64,000 bases of DNA from Rhizobium favelukesii (GTDB lineage Bacteria; Pseudomonadota; Alphaproteobacteria; Rhizobiales; Rhizobiaceae): assembly GCF_000577275.2 (NCBI RefSeq), contig NZ_HG916852.1:2979001-3043000 (forward strand), written 5' to 3'. Below are positions 37,791 to 46,599 of the stretch, piece by piece (positions within the stretch are counted from its first letter, which is position 1; the number at the start of each line of letters is the position of its first letter). The notes beneath the pieces are model-generated. The model was not told the DNA's origin. It saw only the letters and a program-made list of their open reading frames with translations, and searched no databases. The position numbers and the translations under genes are program-made.

Positions 37791-38264
37791 ATGCTGTTCG
37801 GGAAATCCGTATTCCAGTCCGTGCTCGACCGCCTGAAAGCGGAGGACGATGAGACTGCCGAACAGGATGCACCTGCTGCCGCCCGTGTGAGCGGCCTCAA
37901 CACCGGCCTCGCCTTCGACGTCATGGAAGGGGTCTCGGCATCGTCAGCGCGACCCGACCAGGCGTATGTCGAGACATTCGAATTCGCCCCTGCGAAGACC
38001 GTGGCAAAGCAGTCGCCGCCTCCTGAACCCGAGCCCGAGCCCGTGATGCCCGACTATCTCGTGCGTGTCACACCGGAAAACGTTGCAGCCGAACTGGATA
38101 TTTCGGCGCGCGATACGGTCCAAAGCCTGAGCGAAAAGCGCCGCGCCTTTGCCAAGAAGAATCACCCCGATCGTGTTGATCCGCCGTTTCGTGAGAACGC
38201 CACGAAACGGATGACGATCGCGAATCTGCTGATCGACCAGGCCTTGCGGCGCCTTGGCCGCTGA
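37791..38264 (+). CDS. J-domain-like small protein
   Basis: A 157-residue protein with a variable, Pro/Glu-rich first half (P-P-P-E-P-E-P-E-P) and a C-terminal helical region containing the J-domain loop tripeptide H-P-D in K-K-N-H-P-D-R-V-D-P. Helices before and after the HPD fit a short J domain, so it may stimulate a DnaK-type chaperone. AAAGGAGGTGGCAATC is a near-perfect ribosome-binding site for the ATG at 37791. It abuts the convergent small membrane protein gene with no gap. Confidence 0.72.
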   Translation: MLFGKSVFQSVLDRLKAEDDETAEQDAPAAARVSGLNTGLAFDVMEGVSASSARPDQAYVETFEFAPAKTVAKQSPPPEPEPEPVMPDYLVRVTPENVAAELDISARDTVQSLSEKRRAFAKKNHPDRVDPPFRENATKRMTIANLLIDQALRRLGR

Positions 38265-38507
38265 CTACTCCGCGTCCTTCGTGTCTTCCTCGTCATCGGG
38301 AGATGGCGTGGCGGTCTCCGCCGACTGCGGCTTGTAGTTCCAAAACAGCATATAGGCCGCGTAGACGCCGGCGCCGCCCGACAGGACCGCCCAGAATGGA
38401 TCTCCGGTAATGATTTCGACCAGCGCCCAGCCGAAGCAAACGGCCACAATCAGAATGCGTGCCCAGAGCGGGCGATAGGCCGGATGGTTCGGATCGATAA
38501 GTTGCAT
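38265..38507 (-). CDS. Small membrane protein, possibly DUF3329
   Basis: An 80-residue protein with two hydrophobic helices (A-R-I-L-I-V-A-V-C-F-G-W-A and F-W-A-V-L-S-G-G-A-G-V-Y-A) and an acidic C-terminal tail (D-D-E-E-D-T-K-D-A-E). The conserved D-P-x-H-P-x-x-R-P-L-W-A-R start resembles small alphaproteobacterial membrane proteins. Function unknown. The start at M-Q-L-I-D-P is chosen over an upstream ATG that adds nine basic residues. Confidence 0.65.
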   Translation of the reverse strand: MQLIDPNHPAYRPLWARILIVAVCFGWALVEIITGDPFWAVLSGGAGVYAAYMLFWNYKPQSAETATPSPDDEEDTKDAE

Positions 38508-38598
38508 ATTTATCCCGCGCCGTATTTCGATCACATGTCTTTAGGATGGATTTTACAAATGTGAAAGAGCCGCGGGCTTGACGCGGCACCCATTAAAT

Positions 38599-38642
38599 GG
38601 AATGAAAATTCCACAATCAGCAAAATTCGGTTCATTTGTTCC
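38599..38642 (+). promoter_or_regulatory. Predicted IolR-type operators upstream of idhA
   Basis: GGAA-TGAAAA-TTCC at 38599-38612 fits the GGAA-N6-TTCC pattern reported for the RpiR-type repressor IolR of rhizobial inositol genes. A near-match GGTT-N6-TTCC lies at 38629-38642, 30 bp away, about three helical turns. The region directly precedes the idhA ribosome-binding site and follows a TTGACG sequence at 38578 that may be a -35 element. Confidence 0.6.
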
Positions 38643-38661
38643 GAATTCAAGGGAGGTTCTC

Positions 38662-39654
38662 ATGACTGTCAGATTTGGTCTTCTCGGTGCCGGCCGCATT
38701 GGCAAGGTTCATGCGAAGGCCGTCAGCGGCGATGCCAACGCCAAGCTCGTCGCCGTTGCCGACGCCTTTCCGCAGGCCGCCGAGGCGATCGCATCGGCCT
38801 ACGGCTGTGAGGTTCGCACAATCGAGGCGATCGAAGCCGCCAAGGATATCGACGCCGTCGTCATCTGCACGCCGACCGACACCCATGCCGATCTGATCGA
38901 GCGCTTCGCGCGCGCCGGCAAGGCGATCTTCTGTGAAAAGCCGATCGATCTTAACGTTGCCCGCGTCAAGGCTTGCATCAAGGTCGTTGACGAAACCAAG
39001 GCCAAGCTGATGGTTGGCTTCAACCGTCGTTTCGATCCGCATTTCATGGCCGTTCGCAAAACCATCGATGATGGCCGCATCGGCGAGGTCGAAATGGTGA
39101 CGATCACGTCGCGCGATCCGGGCGCCCCGCCGGTCGACTATATCAAGCGTTCGGGCGGCATCTTCCGCGACATGACCATCCATGATTTCGACATGGCCCG
39201 CTTCCTGCTCGGCGAAGAGCCGGTCGCAGTCAGCGCCACCGCCGCGGTCCTCGTCGACAAGGCCATCGGCGAAGCCGGCGACTACGACAGCGTTTCGGTG
39301 ATCCTGCAGACCAAATCCGGCAAGCAGGCGATCATCTCCAACTCGCGCCGCGCCACATATGGCTACGACCAACGCATCGAGGTGCACGGCTCCAAGGGTA
39401 TGGTCGCAGCCGAGAACCAGCGCCCGGTGTCGATCGAGGTCGCCAACGGCGACGGCTACACGCGCCCGCCGCTGCACGACTTCTTCATGACCCGCTACAC
39501 CGAAGCCTATGCCAACGAGATCGCGAGCTTCATCGCCGCGATCGAGAAGGGCGCAAAAATTGCGCCTTCCGGCGCCGATGGCCTGGCAGCGCTGGCGCTT
39601 GCCGATGCTGCCGTGCAGTCCGTCAAGGAAGGCAAACTCATCAAGATCGGCTGA
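38662..39654 (+). CDS. idhA: myo-Inositol 2-dehydrogenase
   Basis: A 330-residue Gfo/Idh/MocA oxidoreductase. The N-terminal Rossmann motif G-L-L-G-A-G-R-I-G-K-V-H-A is at residues 6-18, E-K-P (F-C-E-K-P-I-D-L) near residue 95, and the catalytic G-G-I-F-R-D-M-T-I-H-D-F-D-M block around 170. It oxidises myo-inositol to 2-keto-myo-inositol with NAD, the first step of inositol catabolism in rhizobia. The ATG at 38662 is preceded by GGGAGG. It is monocistronic, ended by a strong terminator. Confidence 0.92.
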   Translation: MTVRFGLLGAGRIGKVHAKAVSGDANAKLVAVADAFPQAAEAIASAYGCEVRTIEAIEAAKDIDAVVICTPTDTHADLIERFARAGKAIFCEKPIDLNVARVKACIKVVDETKAKLMVGFNRRFDPHFMAVRKTIDDGRIGEVEMVTITSRDPGAPPVDYIKRSGGIFRDMTIHDFDMARFLLGEEPVAVSATAAVLVDKAIGEAGDYDSVSVILQTKSGKQAIISNSRRATYGYDQRIEVHGSKGMVAAENQRPVSIEVANGDGYTRPPLHDFFMTRYTEAYANEIASFIAAIEKGAKIAPSGADGLAALALADAAVQSVKEGKLIKIG

Positions 39655-39683
39655 CGGCCCTCTCCCGACCGAAAGCCACCTGT

Positions 39684-39713
39684 GAGATGGCCGGGCCCCT
39701 GCCCGGCCATCTC
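39684..39713. terminator. Bidirectional terminator between idhA and ROK gene
   Basis: GAGATGGCCGGGC, loop CCCT, GCCCGGCCATCTC, followed by TCGTTTC. The perfect 13-bp stem lies between convergent genes and should terminate both. Confidence 0.85.
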
Positions 39714-39729
39714 TCGTTTCGACCGCAGG

Positions 39730-40959
39730 CTAGCCTTGGTCGGCTCCATGGATGCCGGACATGACGATATCCTGGTCGATCACCGACAATGCCCTGTCCA
39801 GATGCCCCTCGAAGACGAGGTTCGGTTCATCGGGCACCACCCGGATCTCGGGCATTCCCTCCATCCGCACGACATGCGCCTGGCCAAGGCCCTCCTCGAC
39901 CCCCTGCCGCAACAGGTCATAATAGCGCGTTCCCGGTCCCGTGATCGCGATCGGCATACGTTCCGTCAGGCTCAACAGCCGCGAAAGCCCGTTTCCGAGC
40001 GCGATCCCAGCCTGCCTGAACGCAAAGGCAGACATGCGATGTCCTTGGCGCGCGTGCGCAGCGATCTTGTCGAGCTCGGCAACCGGCACGAACTTGGCTG
40101 GGATCGTGTCGAGCGGCACCTCGAAGGCCATTCGTAGAATGGCGTAGAAGCCGGCATAGGCCTCGATGCATCCCTTGCTGCCACAGCGGCACAGGCCGCC
40201 ATTGGCCATGTGCAGCATATGGCCGAAATTCGGCGCCGAGATCTCACGCTCCCCCTGCCCTGTGCGCCGGACGATGCCGAGGCCGATGCTATGTCCGAGC
40301 GACAACGCCGCCAGCGAGCGGAACTCCGCGGGCCTGGTATTCTCCTCATGCGCGCCGAGCGCCGCCGCAACCAGCTGCGTCTCGTTGCCGAGAATGATTT
40401 TGGCCTGCCAGGCCGGCCGCAACACCGATTCGAAGTCGATCTGTTTGCTGCCGAAAATCGGCGACCAGACCAACGCCGGTTCGGTGGGGTGCACGAGACC
40501 TTTGCTGCTGATCGATATCAGCAGCACTTTTTCCTTGGGAAGCTTTGAGCGGGCAAGAATGCGTGAAAGCCCCTCCCTGATGGAGGCAACGAAACGCTCG
40601 GCTCCGGCAGGATCATGGGATCGTTCCTCGCTGAACCGGTCGATGAGCCTACCGGCATAGTCGACCAGCGAGTACTGGACGCCATCCGACGAGATGATCA
40701 CGACGACAAGGTAGCCACAGTCGCGCCGTTGCCGAAACAACACGCGCGGGCGCCCCCTCCCGCTGGTGGCCTGCTGCTCGGATTTCTCGATGATTTGCGC
40801 TTTTTCGAGGTCGGCGGTGATCGCCGAGATCGTTGCGGAAGAAAGCTTCGTAGAGTCGGAAATCTCGGTATGCGCCAGCGCGCCATGTCTTCGAAGCGCG
40901 GCGAGCACGAGGACGCTATTTCGCTGCCGGACCAATTCCGTGCTCGACTTGGTCAGCAT
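39730..40959 (-). CDS. xylR: ROK family repressor, probable xylose operon regulator
   Basis: A 409-residue ROK regulator. The N-terminal winged HTH spans residues 5-65 (H-T-E-I-S-D-S-T-K-L-S-S-A-T-I-S). The sugar-kinase-like body contains the ROK zinc motif C-R-C-G-S-K-G-C-I-E. ROK repressors of this type release DNA on binding sugar. It is divergent from xylF, with a perfect palindrome in the shared region, so it is the likely xylose-responsive repressor. The gene symbol is by context. Confidence 0.8.
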   Translation of the reverse strand: MLTKSSTELVRQRNSVLVLAALRRHGALAHTEISDSTKLSSATISAITADLEKAQIIEKSEQQATSGRGRPRVLFRQRRDCGYLVVVIISSDGVQYSLVDYAGRLIDRFSEERSHDPAGAERFVASIREGLSRILARSKLPKEKVLLISISSKGLVHPTEPALVWSPIFGSKQIDFESVLRPAWQAKIILGNETQLVAAALGAHEENTRPAEFRSLAALSLGHSIGLGIVRRTGQGEREISAPNFGHMLHMANGGLCRCGSKGCIEAYAGFYAILRMAFEVPLDTIPAKFVPVAELDKIAAHARQGHRMSAFAFRQAGIALGNGLSRLLSLTERMPIAITGPGTRYYDLLRQGVEEGLGQAHVVRMEGMPEIRVVPDEPNLVFEGHLDRALSVIDQDIVMSGIHGADQG

Positions 40960-41049
40960 ATATGCCGGCCCTCTCCCCTCGCATTCCGCCCTTATTCACA
41001 CCTCATCTCCAGCCGTTTCAGCAACGGAAATTAAGCTGGTAGTGCAGTG

Positions 41050-41098
41050 TTGACAGTTGAAAAAATCTCTGACACTAAATTTCTCGACTGTCGAGAAA
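41050..41098 (+). promoter_or_regulatory. xylF promoter and ROK operator
   Basis: A TTGACA -35 element lies at 41050-41055. About 25 bp further is a perfect inverted repeat TTTCTCGAC-T-GTCGAGAAA at 41080-41098, at or just beyond the expected -10 and transcription start. This placement fits a repressor site for the divergent ROK protein. The -10 hexamer (around 41073-41079) is weak, and the xylF start codon is about 85 bp downstream. Confidence 0.65.
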
Positions 41099-41183
41099 AT
41101 AATTCGAACTTCTCGTCAGCGAACCGCGGCGGCCGGAGGAACCACTGGCTGGGGCTGGCCGCAACTCACTCGGGAGGATAATT

Positions 41184-42224
41184 ATGAAGTCAATTTTGAA
41201 GCTGATGGCCGGGGCGGCCATCCTCGTGTCGGTCCACACTGCCGCCATGGCTGCTGATCTCGTCGTTGGCGTTTCCTGGTCGAACTTCCAGGAAGAACGT
41301 TGGAAGACCGACGAAGCTGCCATCAAGAAGGCACTGGAAGCCAAGGGCGCCAAGTACATTTCTGCTGACGCCCAGTCGTCTGCCGCAAAGCAGCTGACCG
41401 ACGTTGAATCGCTGATTTCGCAGGGCGCGAACGCACTCATCATCCTCGCTCAAGACTCCGACGCAATCGGCCCGGCCATCGAAAAGGCTGCCGCTGAAGG
41501 CATTCCGGTCGTCGGCTACGACCGCCTGATCGAAAACCCGGCTGCCTTCTACATCACCTTCGACAACAAGGAAGTCGGCCGCCTCCAGGCGGAAGGCGTG
41601 TTCAAGGTCAAGCCGGAAGGTAATTACGTCTTTATCAAGGGCTCCTCGTCCGACCCGAATGCGAACTTCCTGTTCTCGGGCCAGATGGAAGTGCTGAAGG
41701 CCGCCGTCGATGCCGGCAAGATCAAGAACGTCGGCGAAGCCTACACCGACGGCTGGCTTCCGGAAAATGCACAGCGCAACATGGAGCAGTTCCTGACTGC
41801 GAGCAACAACAAGGTTGACGCTGTTGTTGCTTCGAACGACGGCACCGCCGGTGGTGCGATTGCAGCCCTCGACGCCCAGGGCCTCGCCGGCTCTGTACCG
41901 GTTTCCGGCCAGGACGCCGACAAGGCAGCCCTGAACCGCGTCGCGCTTGGCACGCAGACGGTCTCCGTCTGGAAGGACTCGCGTGAACTCGGCAAGCGCG
42001 CCGCTGAAATCGCCCTCGACCTCGCAGGCGGCAAGAAGATGACCGAAATCGAAGGTGTCCAGACTTTCGACGGCGGCGCCAAGAAGGTCGCCATGGAATC
42101 GGTCTTCCTGAAGCCGCTGCCGATCACCAAGGAGAACCTGAACGTCGTCATCGACGCCGGCTGGATCTCCAAGGCTGAAGCTTGCCAGGGCGTCAAGGCC
42201 GGCAGCGTCAAGGCTTGCGACTAA
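41184..42224 (+). CDS. xylF: Xylose-binding periplasmic protein
   Basis: A 346-residue periplasmic binding protein with a signal peptide (residues 1-23, ending A-M-A-A-D). Family blocks are [42 protein letters not shown] and V-S-G-Q-D-A-D. It captures D-xylose for the XylHG transporter. The ATG follows GGGAGGATAATT. A very stable intercistronic hairpin follows. Confidence 0.93.
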   Translation: MKSILKLMAGAAILVSVHTAAMAADLVVGVSWSNFQEERWKTDEAAIKKALEAKGAKYISADAQSSAAKQLTDVESLISQGANALIILAQDSDAIGPAIEKAAAEGIPVVGYDRLIENPAAFYITFDNKEVGRLQAEGVFKVKPEGNYVFIKGSSSDPNANFLFSGQMEVLKAAVDAGKIKNVGEAYTDGWLPENAQRNMEQFLTASNNKVDAVVASNDGTAGGAIAALDAQGLAGSVPVSGQDADKAALNRVALGTQTVSVWKDSRELGKRAAEIALDLAGGKKMTEIEGVQTFDGGAKKVAMESVFLKPLPITKENLNVVIDAGWISKAEACQGVKAGSVKACD

Positions 42225-42248
42225 TCGACCTGCGCAAGGCATAGATTG

Positions 42249-42284
42249 CCGGCGCCGCAACGGCTGAAACCGTTGCGGCGCCGG
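42249..42284 (+). repeat. 15-bp stem-loop between xylF and xylH
   Basis: CCGGCGCCGCAACGG, loop CTGAAA, and its exact complement CCGTTGCGGCGCCGG form a perfect 15-bp GC-rich stem, 25 bp after the xylF stop. No T-run follows, so it is more likely an mRNA-stabilising or attenuating structure that favours xylF over xylHG. Confidence 0.8.
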
Positions 42285-42489
42285 ATGCGGATTTGAGCCG
42301 TCGCTCGATGGTCTATCCGCCTCACCCAACCATCGCGGCCTTGATTCCCTGCCGGTTTCATGTCGCGGGACAGAGCGACCGAAATTCCGGGCGCACGGCG
42401 ATGGTCAGTACAAGAACGGGGCGAAGCCGCGGGCATCGACGTGATGCCGAGCGGATCAGACGTCCAAACAGTGGGGGAACGGCAAACCC

Positions 42490-43803
42490 ATGGCCGAAAT
42501 GGTAAAATCCACAACTTCAAGCGGACCGAGCATGGCTGAGGGCAACCTCATCAGCCGCTTCTTCCGCGCGACCGAAATCGACACGCGCCTTCTCGGTATG
42601 ATCGGCGCGCTGCTCATCATCTGGATCGGCTTTCACATCATTACCGGCGGCCTGTTTCTGACGCCGAGAAATCTCTGGAACCTTTCGGTTCAGACAACCG
42701 ACATCGCGATCATGACGACCGGCATGGTTCTCATCATCGTGACGCGCAACATCGACCTTTCCGTCGGCTCCGTACTTGGCCTCTGCGCCATGATCATGGG
42801 TGTCACGCAGGCAAAAGTCCTGCCTGAGTTCATCGGTTTCGACAGCCCGTTTACCTGGATCATCACCCTGATCGTCGGCCTCATCGCCGGCGCCCTGATC
42901 GGCACCTTCCAGGGCCTCATCATCGCCTTCCTGAACGTTCCCTCCTTCATCGTGACGCTCGGCGGCCTGCTTGTCTGGCGCGGCGCAACCTGGCTCGTCA
43001 CCAGCGGCCAGACGGTCGCTCCGATGGACCAGACCTTTCGCGTCATGGGCGGCGGTGCCGAAGGCTCGATCGGCGCGACCTGGAGCTGGATCGTCGGCGT
43101 GCTCGCCTGCCTTTTCGTCATCGGCAGCATCGTCAACTCCCGCCGCCAGCGCAAGCGTTTCGGCTTCCCGCGACGTCCCGTCTGGGCCGAGTACTTCCTG
43201 TCAGCACTCTCCTGCGCGTTGATCCTCGGTGCCGTCTGGATCGCCAACAGCTACTACTGGCCGATCAATATCGCCAAAAGATACGCCGAAGCGAACAGCA
43301 TTCCGTGGCCTGAAACCGGCCTGGATATCCCCTACGGCATTGCCGTTCCGGTTCTGATTGCCATTGTCGTCGGGATCATCATGACCTTCATCGCCACCCG
43401 CCTGCGCTTCGGCCGTTATGTCTTCGCGATCGGCGGCAACCCTGAGGCGGCAGAACTCGCCGGCATCAAGACCCGCTGGGTCACCGTCCGCATCTTCGCG
43501 CTGATGGGCATTCTCGCCGCCGTCGCGGCAGCCATCTCGACGGCGCGCCTCAACGCCGCCACCAATGCTCAAGGTACGCTCGACGAGCTATATACCATCG
43601 CTGCAGCCGTTATCGGCGGCACATCGCTTGCAGGCGGTACCGGCACGATTGCCGGCGCCATGCTCGGCGCGCTCGTGATGCAGTCGCTGCAGTCAGGGAT
43701 GGTACTGGCCCATGTCGACACGCCGCTGCAGAGCGTCGTCGTCGGTGCGGTGCTCGTCGTCGCCGTCTGGCTCGACACTGTCTATCGTTCGCGTGCCAAG
43801 TAA
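42490..43803 (+). CDS. xylH: Xylose ABC transporter permease
   Basis: A 437-residue permease with about ten to twelve helices. It has the CUT2 signature R-N-I-D-L-S-V-G-S, and the E-A-A-like loop [13 protein letters not shown] that contacts the ATPase. Length matches XylH. The ATG at 42490 follows GGGGGA. The 265-bp gap to xylF holds the stem-loop. Confidence 0.93.
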   Translation: MAEMVKSTTSSGPSMAEGNLISRFFRATEIDTRLLGMIGALLIIWIGFHIITGGLFLTPRNLWNLSVQTTDIAIMTTGMVLIIVTRNIDLSVGSVLGLCAMIMGVTQAKVLPEFIGFDSPFTWIITLIVGLIAGALIGTFQGLIIAFLNVPSFIVTLGGLLVWRGATWLVTSGQTVAPMDQTFRVMGGGAEGSIGATWSWIVGVLACLFVIGSIVNSRRQRKRFGFPRRPVWAEYFLSALSCALILGAVWIANSYYWPINIAKRYAEANSIPWPETGLDIPYGIAVPVLIAIVVGIIMTFIATRLRFGRYVFAIGGNPEAAELAGIKTRWVTVRIFALMGILAAVAAAISTARLNAATNAQGTLDELYTIAAAVIGGTSLAGGTGTIAGAMLGALVMQSLQSGMVLAHVDTPLQSVVVGAVLVVAVWLDTVYRSRAK

Positions 43804-43817
43804 GAGGAGTCCTAGAT

Positions 43818-44618
43818 ATGACTGATCAACGCACTCCCCAGAGCCAGAACGCTCCTCTTGTGGAACTCAAGAACATCTCGATCTCCTTCGGCGGTATCCA
43901 CGCCGTGGACAATGCTTCGGTCGACCTCTACCCCGGCGAAGTCGTCGCGCTTCTCGGCCATAACGGCGCCGGTAAGTCGACGTTGATCAAGATCCTCTCG
44001 GGCGCCTACAAGCGCGACAGCGGCGAAATCCTCATCAACGGCGAGCCGGCCGACATCCGCAATCCGCGCGATGCAAAGAAGTACGGCATCGAGACGATCT
44101 ATCAGACGCTCGCCGTCGCCGATAACGTCGACGCCGCCGCCAACCTCTACCTCGGACGCGAGATCCGCACGAAGTGGGGCACGCTCGATGACGTCGCCAT
44201 GGAGGCCTCGGCCCGTGAAGTGATGGGACGTCTCAACCCGAACTTCCGCCGCTTCAAGGAGCCGGTGAAGGCGCTCTCCGGCGGCCAGCGGCAGTCGGTG
44301 GCGATTGCGCGCGCGATCCTCTTCAACGCCCGCATCCTGATCATGGACGAGCCGACGGCCGCCCTTGGTCCCCAGGAAACGGCGCAGGTCGGTGAGCTGA
44401 TCAAGCAGTTGAAGAAGGAAGGCATCGGCATCTTCCTGATCAGCCACGACATCCACGACGTCTTCGATCTTGCCGACCGCGTCTCGGTAATGAAGAACGG
44501 CCAGGTGGTCGGCCATGCCCGCACCGAGGACGTCACCAAGGATGAAGTGCTCGGCATGATCATCCTCGGCAAGGTGCCGCCCAAGGCCATCCCCGGCCCC
44601 GGCGCCATGCAGGTCTGA
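43818..44618 (+). CDS. xylG: Sugar ABC transporter ATP-binding protein (single-domain)
   Basis: A 266-residue ATPase with one nucleotide-binding domain: [10 protein letters not shown] (Walker A), L-S-G-G-Q-R-Q-S (signature) and [11 protein letters not shown] (Walker B). E. coli XylG has two fused domains (about 510 residues); here only one is encoded, a common variant in rhizobia, where the protein would work as a homodimer. AAGAGGAGT precedes the ATG. A terminator follows. Confidence 0.9.
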   Translation: MTDQRTPQSQNAPLVELKNISISFGGIHAVDNASVDLYPGEVVALLGHNGAGKSTLIKILSGAYKRDSGEILINGEPADIRNPRDAKKYGIETIYQTLAVADNVDAAANLYLGREIRTKWGTLDDVAMEASAREVMGRLNPNFRRFKEPVKALSGGQRQSVAIARAILFNARILIMDEPTAALGPQETAQVGELIKQLKKEGIGIFLISHDIHDVFDLADRVSVMKNGQVVGHARTEDVTKDEVLGMIILGKVPPKAIPGPGAMQV

Positions 44619-44636
44619 CCCCCAGACGTGAGATAT

Positions 44637-44670
44637 AAAAGTCCGCCGCGCACAAGAACGGCGGACTTTT
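44637..44670 (+). terminator. Intrinsic terminator of the xyl operon
   Basis: AAAAGTCCGCCG, a 10-base loop, and CGGCGGACTTTT. The stem of 8 GC-rich pairs extended by A-T pairs, with the T-run, is a classic Rho-independent terminator 19 bp after xylG. Confidence 0.88.
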
Positions 44671-44747
44671 CATTTTGTAGATTGAAGCCAGCGAGAAGCT
44701 AGGCTAAGAACCACGCATCGGACAGGCGATTCAAACGCCTGCGGCAT

Positions 44748-44824
44748 GCACCCGTAGCTCAGCTGGATAGAGTGTTGGATTCCGATTCCAAAGGTCACAG
44801 GTTCGAATCCTGTCGGGTGCGCCA
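44748..44824 (+). tRNA. tRNA-Arg (anticodon CCG)
   Basis: A complete cloverleaf of 77 nt. The acceptor stem GCACCCG (44748-44754) pairs with CGGGTGC (44814-44820). The anticodon stem TTGGA/TCCAA encloses TTCCGAT with anticodon CCG at 44782-44784. The T-loop is GGTTCGAATCC. A G discriminator and CCA are encoded. tRNA-Arg genes are frequent integration sites, and remnants of mobile DNA begin 45 bp downstream. Confidence 0.95.
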
Positions 44825-44868
44825 TCTCCATGAATGTCCAGCCCGGAGACATAGGTAACAAAACGTAC

Positions 44869-45190
44869 CTAACACATGGGTGACAACCTCGTGCCGAACG
44901 GGTTGTCGATGGTTTGCAAAGTCCTCTGCTCCAGGTCGATATCTCCCAGATCATAGTGCATGAAGCTGACGAGCCAAATACCGTCGTCGACTTCCTTGAT
45001 TCCGAGTTTCTGGCCGGCCAGCACGGTCGAGATATTGATCTTCTTGCGGTAGATGCAGATGCGGCGGCAATTGGTCACCAGTGCGTCACGGTCGTGGAAC
45101 GGATAATCGATCTCCGGCAGCCCGTTATATCGGCGCGCCGATGGTGTGTAGAGATCGACCGGCGTCTTCATCGCCAGAGCTTCATGCGAA
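44869..45190 (-). pseudogene. IS481-type transposase, C-terminal fragment
   Basis: About 107 codons that match the C-terminus of rhizobial integrase-core (IS481-type) transposases. Similarity begins at H-E-A-L-A-M-K-T-P-V-D-L-Y and continues through L-P-E-I-D-Y-P-F-H-D-R and [12 protein letters not shown] to the stop. The region upstream (reading beyond 45190 on the minus strand) is unrelated, so the catalytic DDE part is missing. The N-terminal piece of the same kind of transposase is found on the same strand at 53.8 kb. Confidence 0.75.
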
Positions 45191-45264
45191 CCCGGAGAGC
45201 TGGACCGGGTTTGACGACGGACGGCCGATGGCTTCTCCTCGTATTACAATCGGAGTGAAAAGAC

Positions 45265-45525
45265 GTGTCAAATCGAGAGCTTTCGGATCCGATCACCATG
45301 CGACTTCCAACCGACGTCCTTGCGGAGATGGAAGAAATCGCGGAAATCTGCGGCCGCACCCGGAGTTGGGTGGTCGTCCGGGCGCTGAAATCGTATCTAG
45401 CCGCAGAAGGAAGGGAGATCATCGAAATCGACCGCGCCCGGCGAGACGTCGAAGCTGGCAACGGATATGATCTCGACGATGTCATCGACGAGCTTGAGGG
45501 CATCGTCAAAGGCGCAGCGGCGTGA
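45265..45525 (+). CDS. RHH (CopG/ParD-type) antitoxin
   Basis: An 86-residue ribbon-helix-helix protein. The N-terminal beta-strand and helices are visible as D-P-I-T-M-R-L-P-T-D-V-L-A-E-M and G-R-T-R-S-W-V-V-V-R-A-L, followed by an acidic C-terminal tail that would wrap a ParE toxin. It overlaps the start of a decayed parE by 4 bp, so it is now probably an orphan DNA-binding antitoxin. Confidence 0.82.
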   Translation: MSNRELSDPITMRLPTDVLAEMEEIAEICGRTRSWVVVRALKSYLAAEGREIIEIDRARRDVEAGNGYDLDDVIDELEGIVKGAAA

Positions 45526-45800
45526 AGGTCACGGTCTCTCCAGCCGCACGAGAATAATCACGACAGAAGGCAGATATCTCCGGGCGCGGCATGAAGAAGC
45601 TCCGTCAGGCGCTGTCACAATTTCCGGAAATGGGCAGACAGACAGACGAGATGCCAGCTCCGGGAGTCCTGCGCTTCGCAATGGGTTCTTACCTTGTTGA
45701 CTATGAGGTCGGCGAAGGTCGTCATCCTCAAGATGAGGCACGGGCGGCAACGCCCGCTAGGCGTGCGATTGACCAGGGACCATTGTTAGCCCCGGATTTC
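45522..45800 (+). pseudogene. Decayed ParE/RelE-type toxin
   Basis: A GTG start at 45522 gives M-K-V-T-V-S-P-A-A-R-E and then a TAA stop. The next family segment (T-E-G-R-Y-L-R-A-R-H-E-E-A) is in a second frame. The following part (L-R-Q-A-L-S-Q-F-P-E-M-G-R-Q-T-D-E onwards) returns to the first frame. The C-terminal V-V-I-L-K-M-R-H-G-R-Q-R-P-L-G-V-R is in a third. At least three frame changes mean no functional toxin. Confidence 0.8.
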
Positions 45801-45838
45801 GGTTCGGGGCGTCAGCGTTACCGCCCCGACCGACGTTA

Positions 45839-46588
45839 TCAGTGCGCAGCAGTCATTTTGTCAAAGACCCCGAGCTTCTTGAGGGAACTCACCAGACCAG
45901 TGAGCGCAATCACCACAACGAATAGCGCCAGAAGCACAATCGCGTAAGACAACTCCTGGTCCGATATGGAGTCGGCCGCGATTCGATAAAATTCCGTCGC
46001 CAGCAACGCGATCAGTGTCGACGACATCGTGGAATAGTCCTTGGCAATAACCCGCTTCGCATTGAAAGCCATTCCCTCTGTCGATGCCGAGAACGCACTC
46101 AACTTGAGTCCCCATCTGGGGACATCGCGGCAATATGCGCTGTACGCGTCACCGAATTTGTCAGCCAGAAATTCCTCTTCAGCGTAGATGATGCACTGGT
46201 AGATGAAGCCGAATAACAAGCATCCGACGATGACGACTACTGGATCGCCGTGGAACAGGAAAAGCCCCGAGTAAACGAGCATGTTCCCGACGTACAACGG
46301 GTTGCGACAGACGCCGAACATGCCTTCCGTAACCAAGTCCTTGGCATAGACCCGTTTGTTAAGACCGCCTCGCTTGATGTAAGCGTATCCAATTACGGTT
46401 GCGCGCAATAGCAAACCTGCGAGTACTATTAGCAATGCGACGATATCCGTCCACTGCTTGAGTGCTGCGCTACCCAGAACCGTCGTCGTCGGTGGCGCGG
46501 CAATAAACAATGCAACGATGATCAGCGGAAACGCCTGGTTTCGGTACTTGAAAAAGAACGTCCCGATCGTGAGCATGAGATTTTTCAT
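45839..46588 (-). CDS. Isoprenylcysteine carboxyl methyltransferase-like membrane protein
   Basis: A 249-residue membrane protein with about five or six hydrophobic segments. The ICMT/phospholipid methyltransferase signature is present: G-V-C-R-N-P-L-Y-V-G-N-M-L-V-Y and, about 35 residues later, A-E-E-E-F-L-A-D-K-F-G-D-A-Y. These residues bind S-adenosylmethionine at the membrane face. The C-terminal ~70 residues add two more helices not usual in the family. It is last in the minus-strand run after the CmoA-like gene, 11 bp downstream. Its substrate is unknown; a membrane lipid or lipid-linked acid is likely. Confidence 0.82.
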   Translation of the reverse strand: MKNLMLTIGTFFFKYRNQAFPLIIVALFIAAPPTTTVLGSAALKQWTDIVALLIVLAGLLLRATVIGYAYIKRGGLNKRVYAKDLVTEGMFGVCRNPLYVGNMLVYSGLFLFHGDPVVVIVGCLLFGFIYQCIIYAEEEFLADKFGDAYSAYCRDVPRWGLKLSAFSASTEGMAFNAKRVIAKDYSTMSSTLIALLATEFYRIAADSISDQELSYAIVLLALFVVVIALTGLVSSLKKLGVFDKMTAAH

Positions 46589-46599
46589 GACAAACCGTC

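Noticed and set aside
44798..44824. Search for a second copy of the tRNA-Arg 3' end as an attachment site downstream
   Set aside because: No copy was found by reading to 64 kb. The island limit may lie beyond the window, so no att site is annotated.
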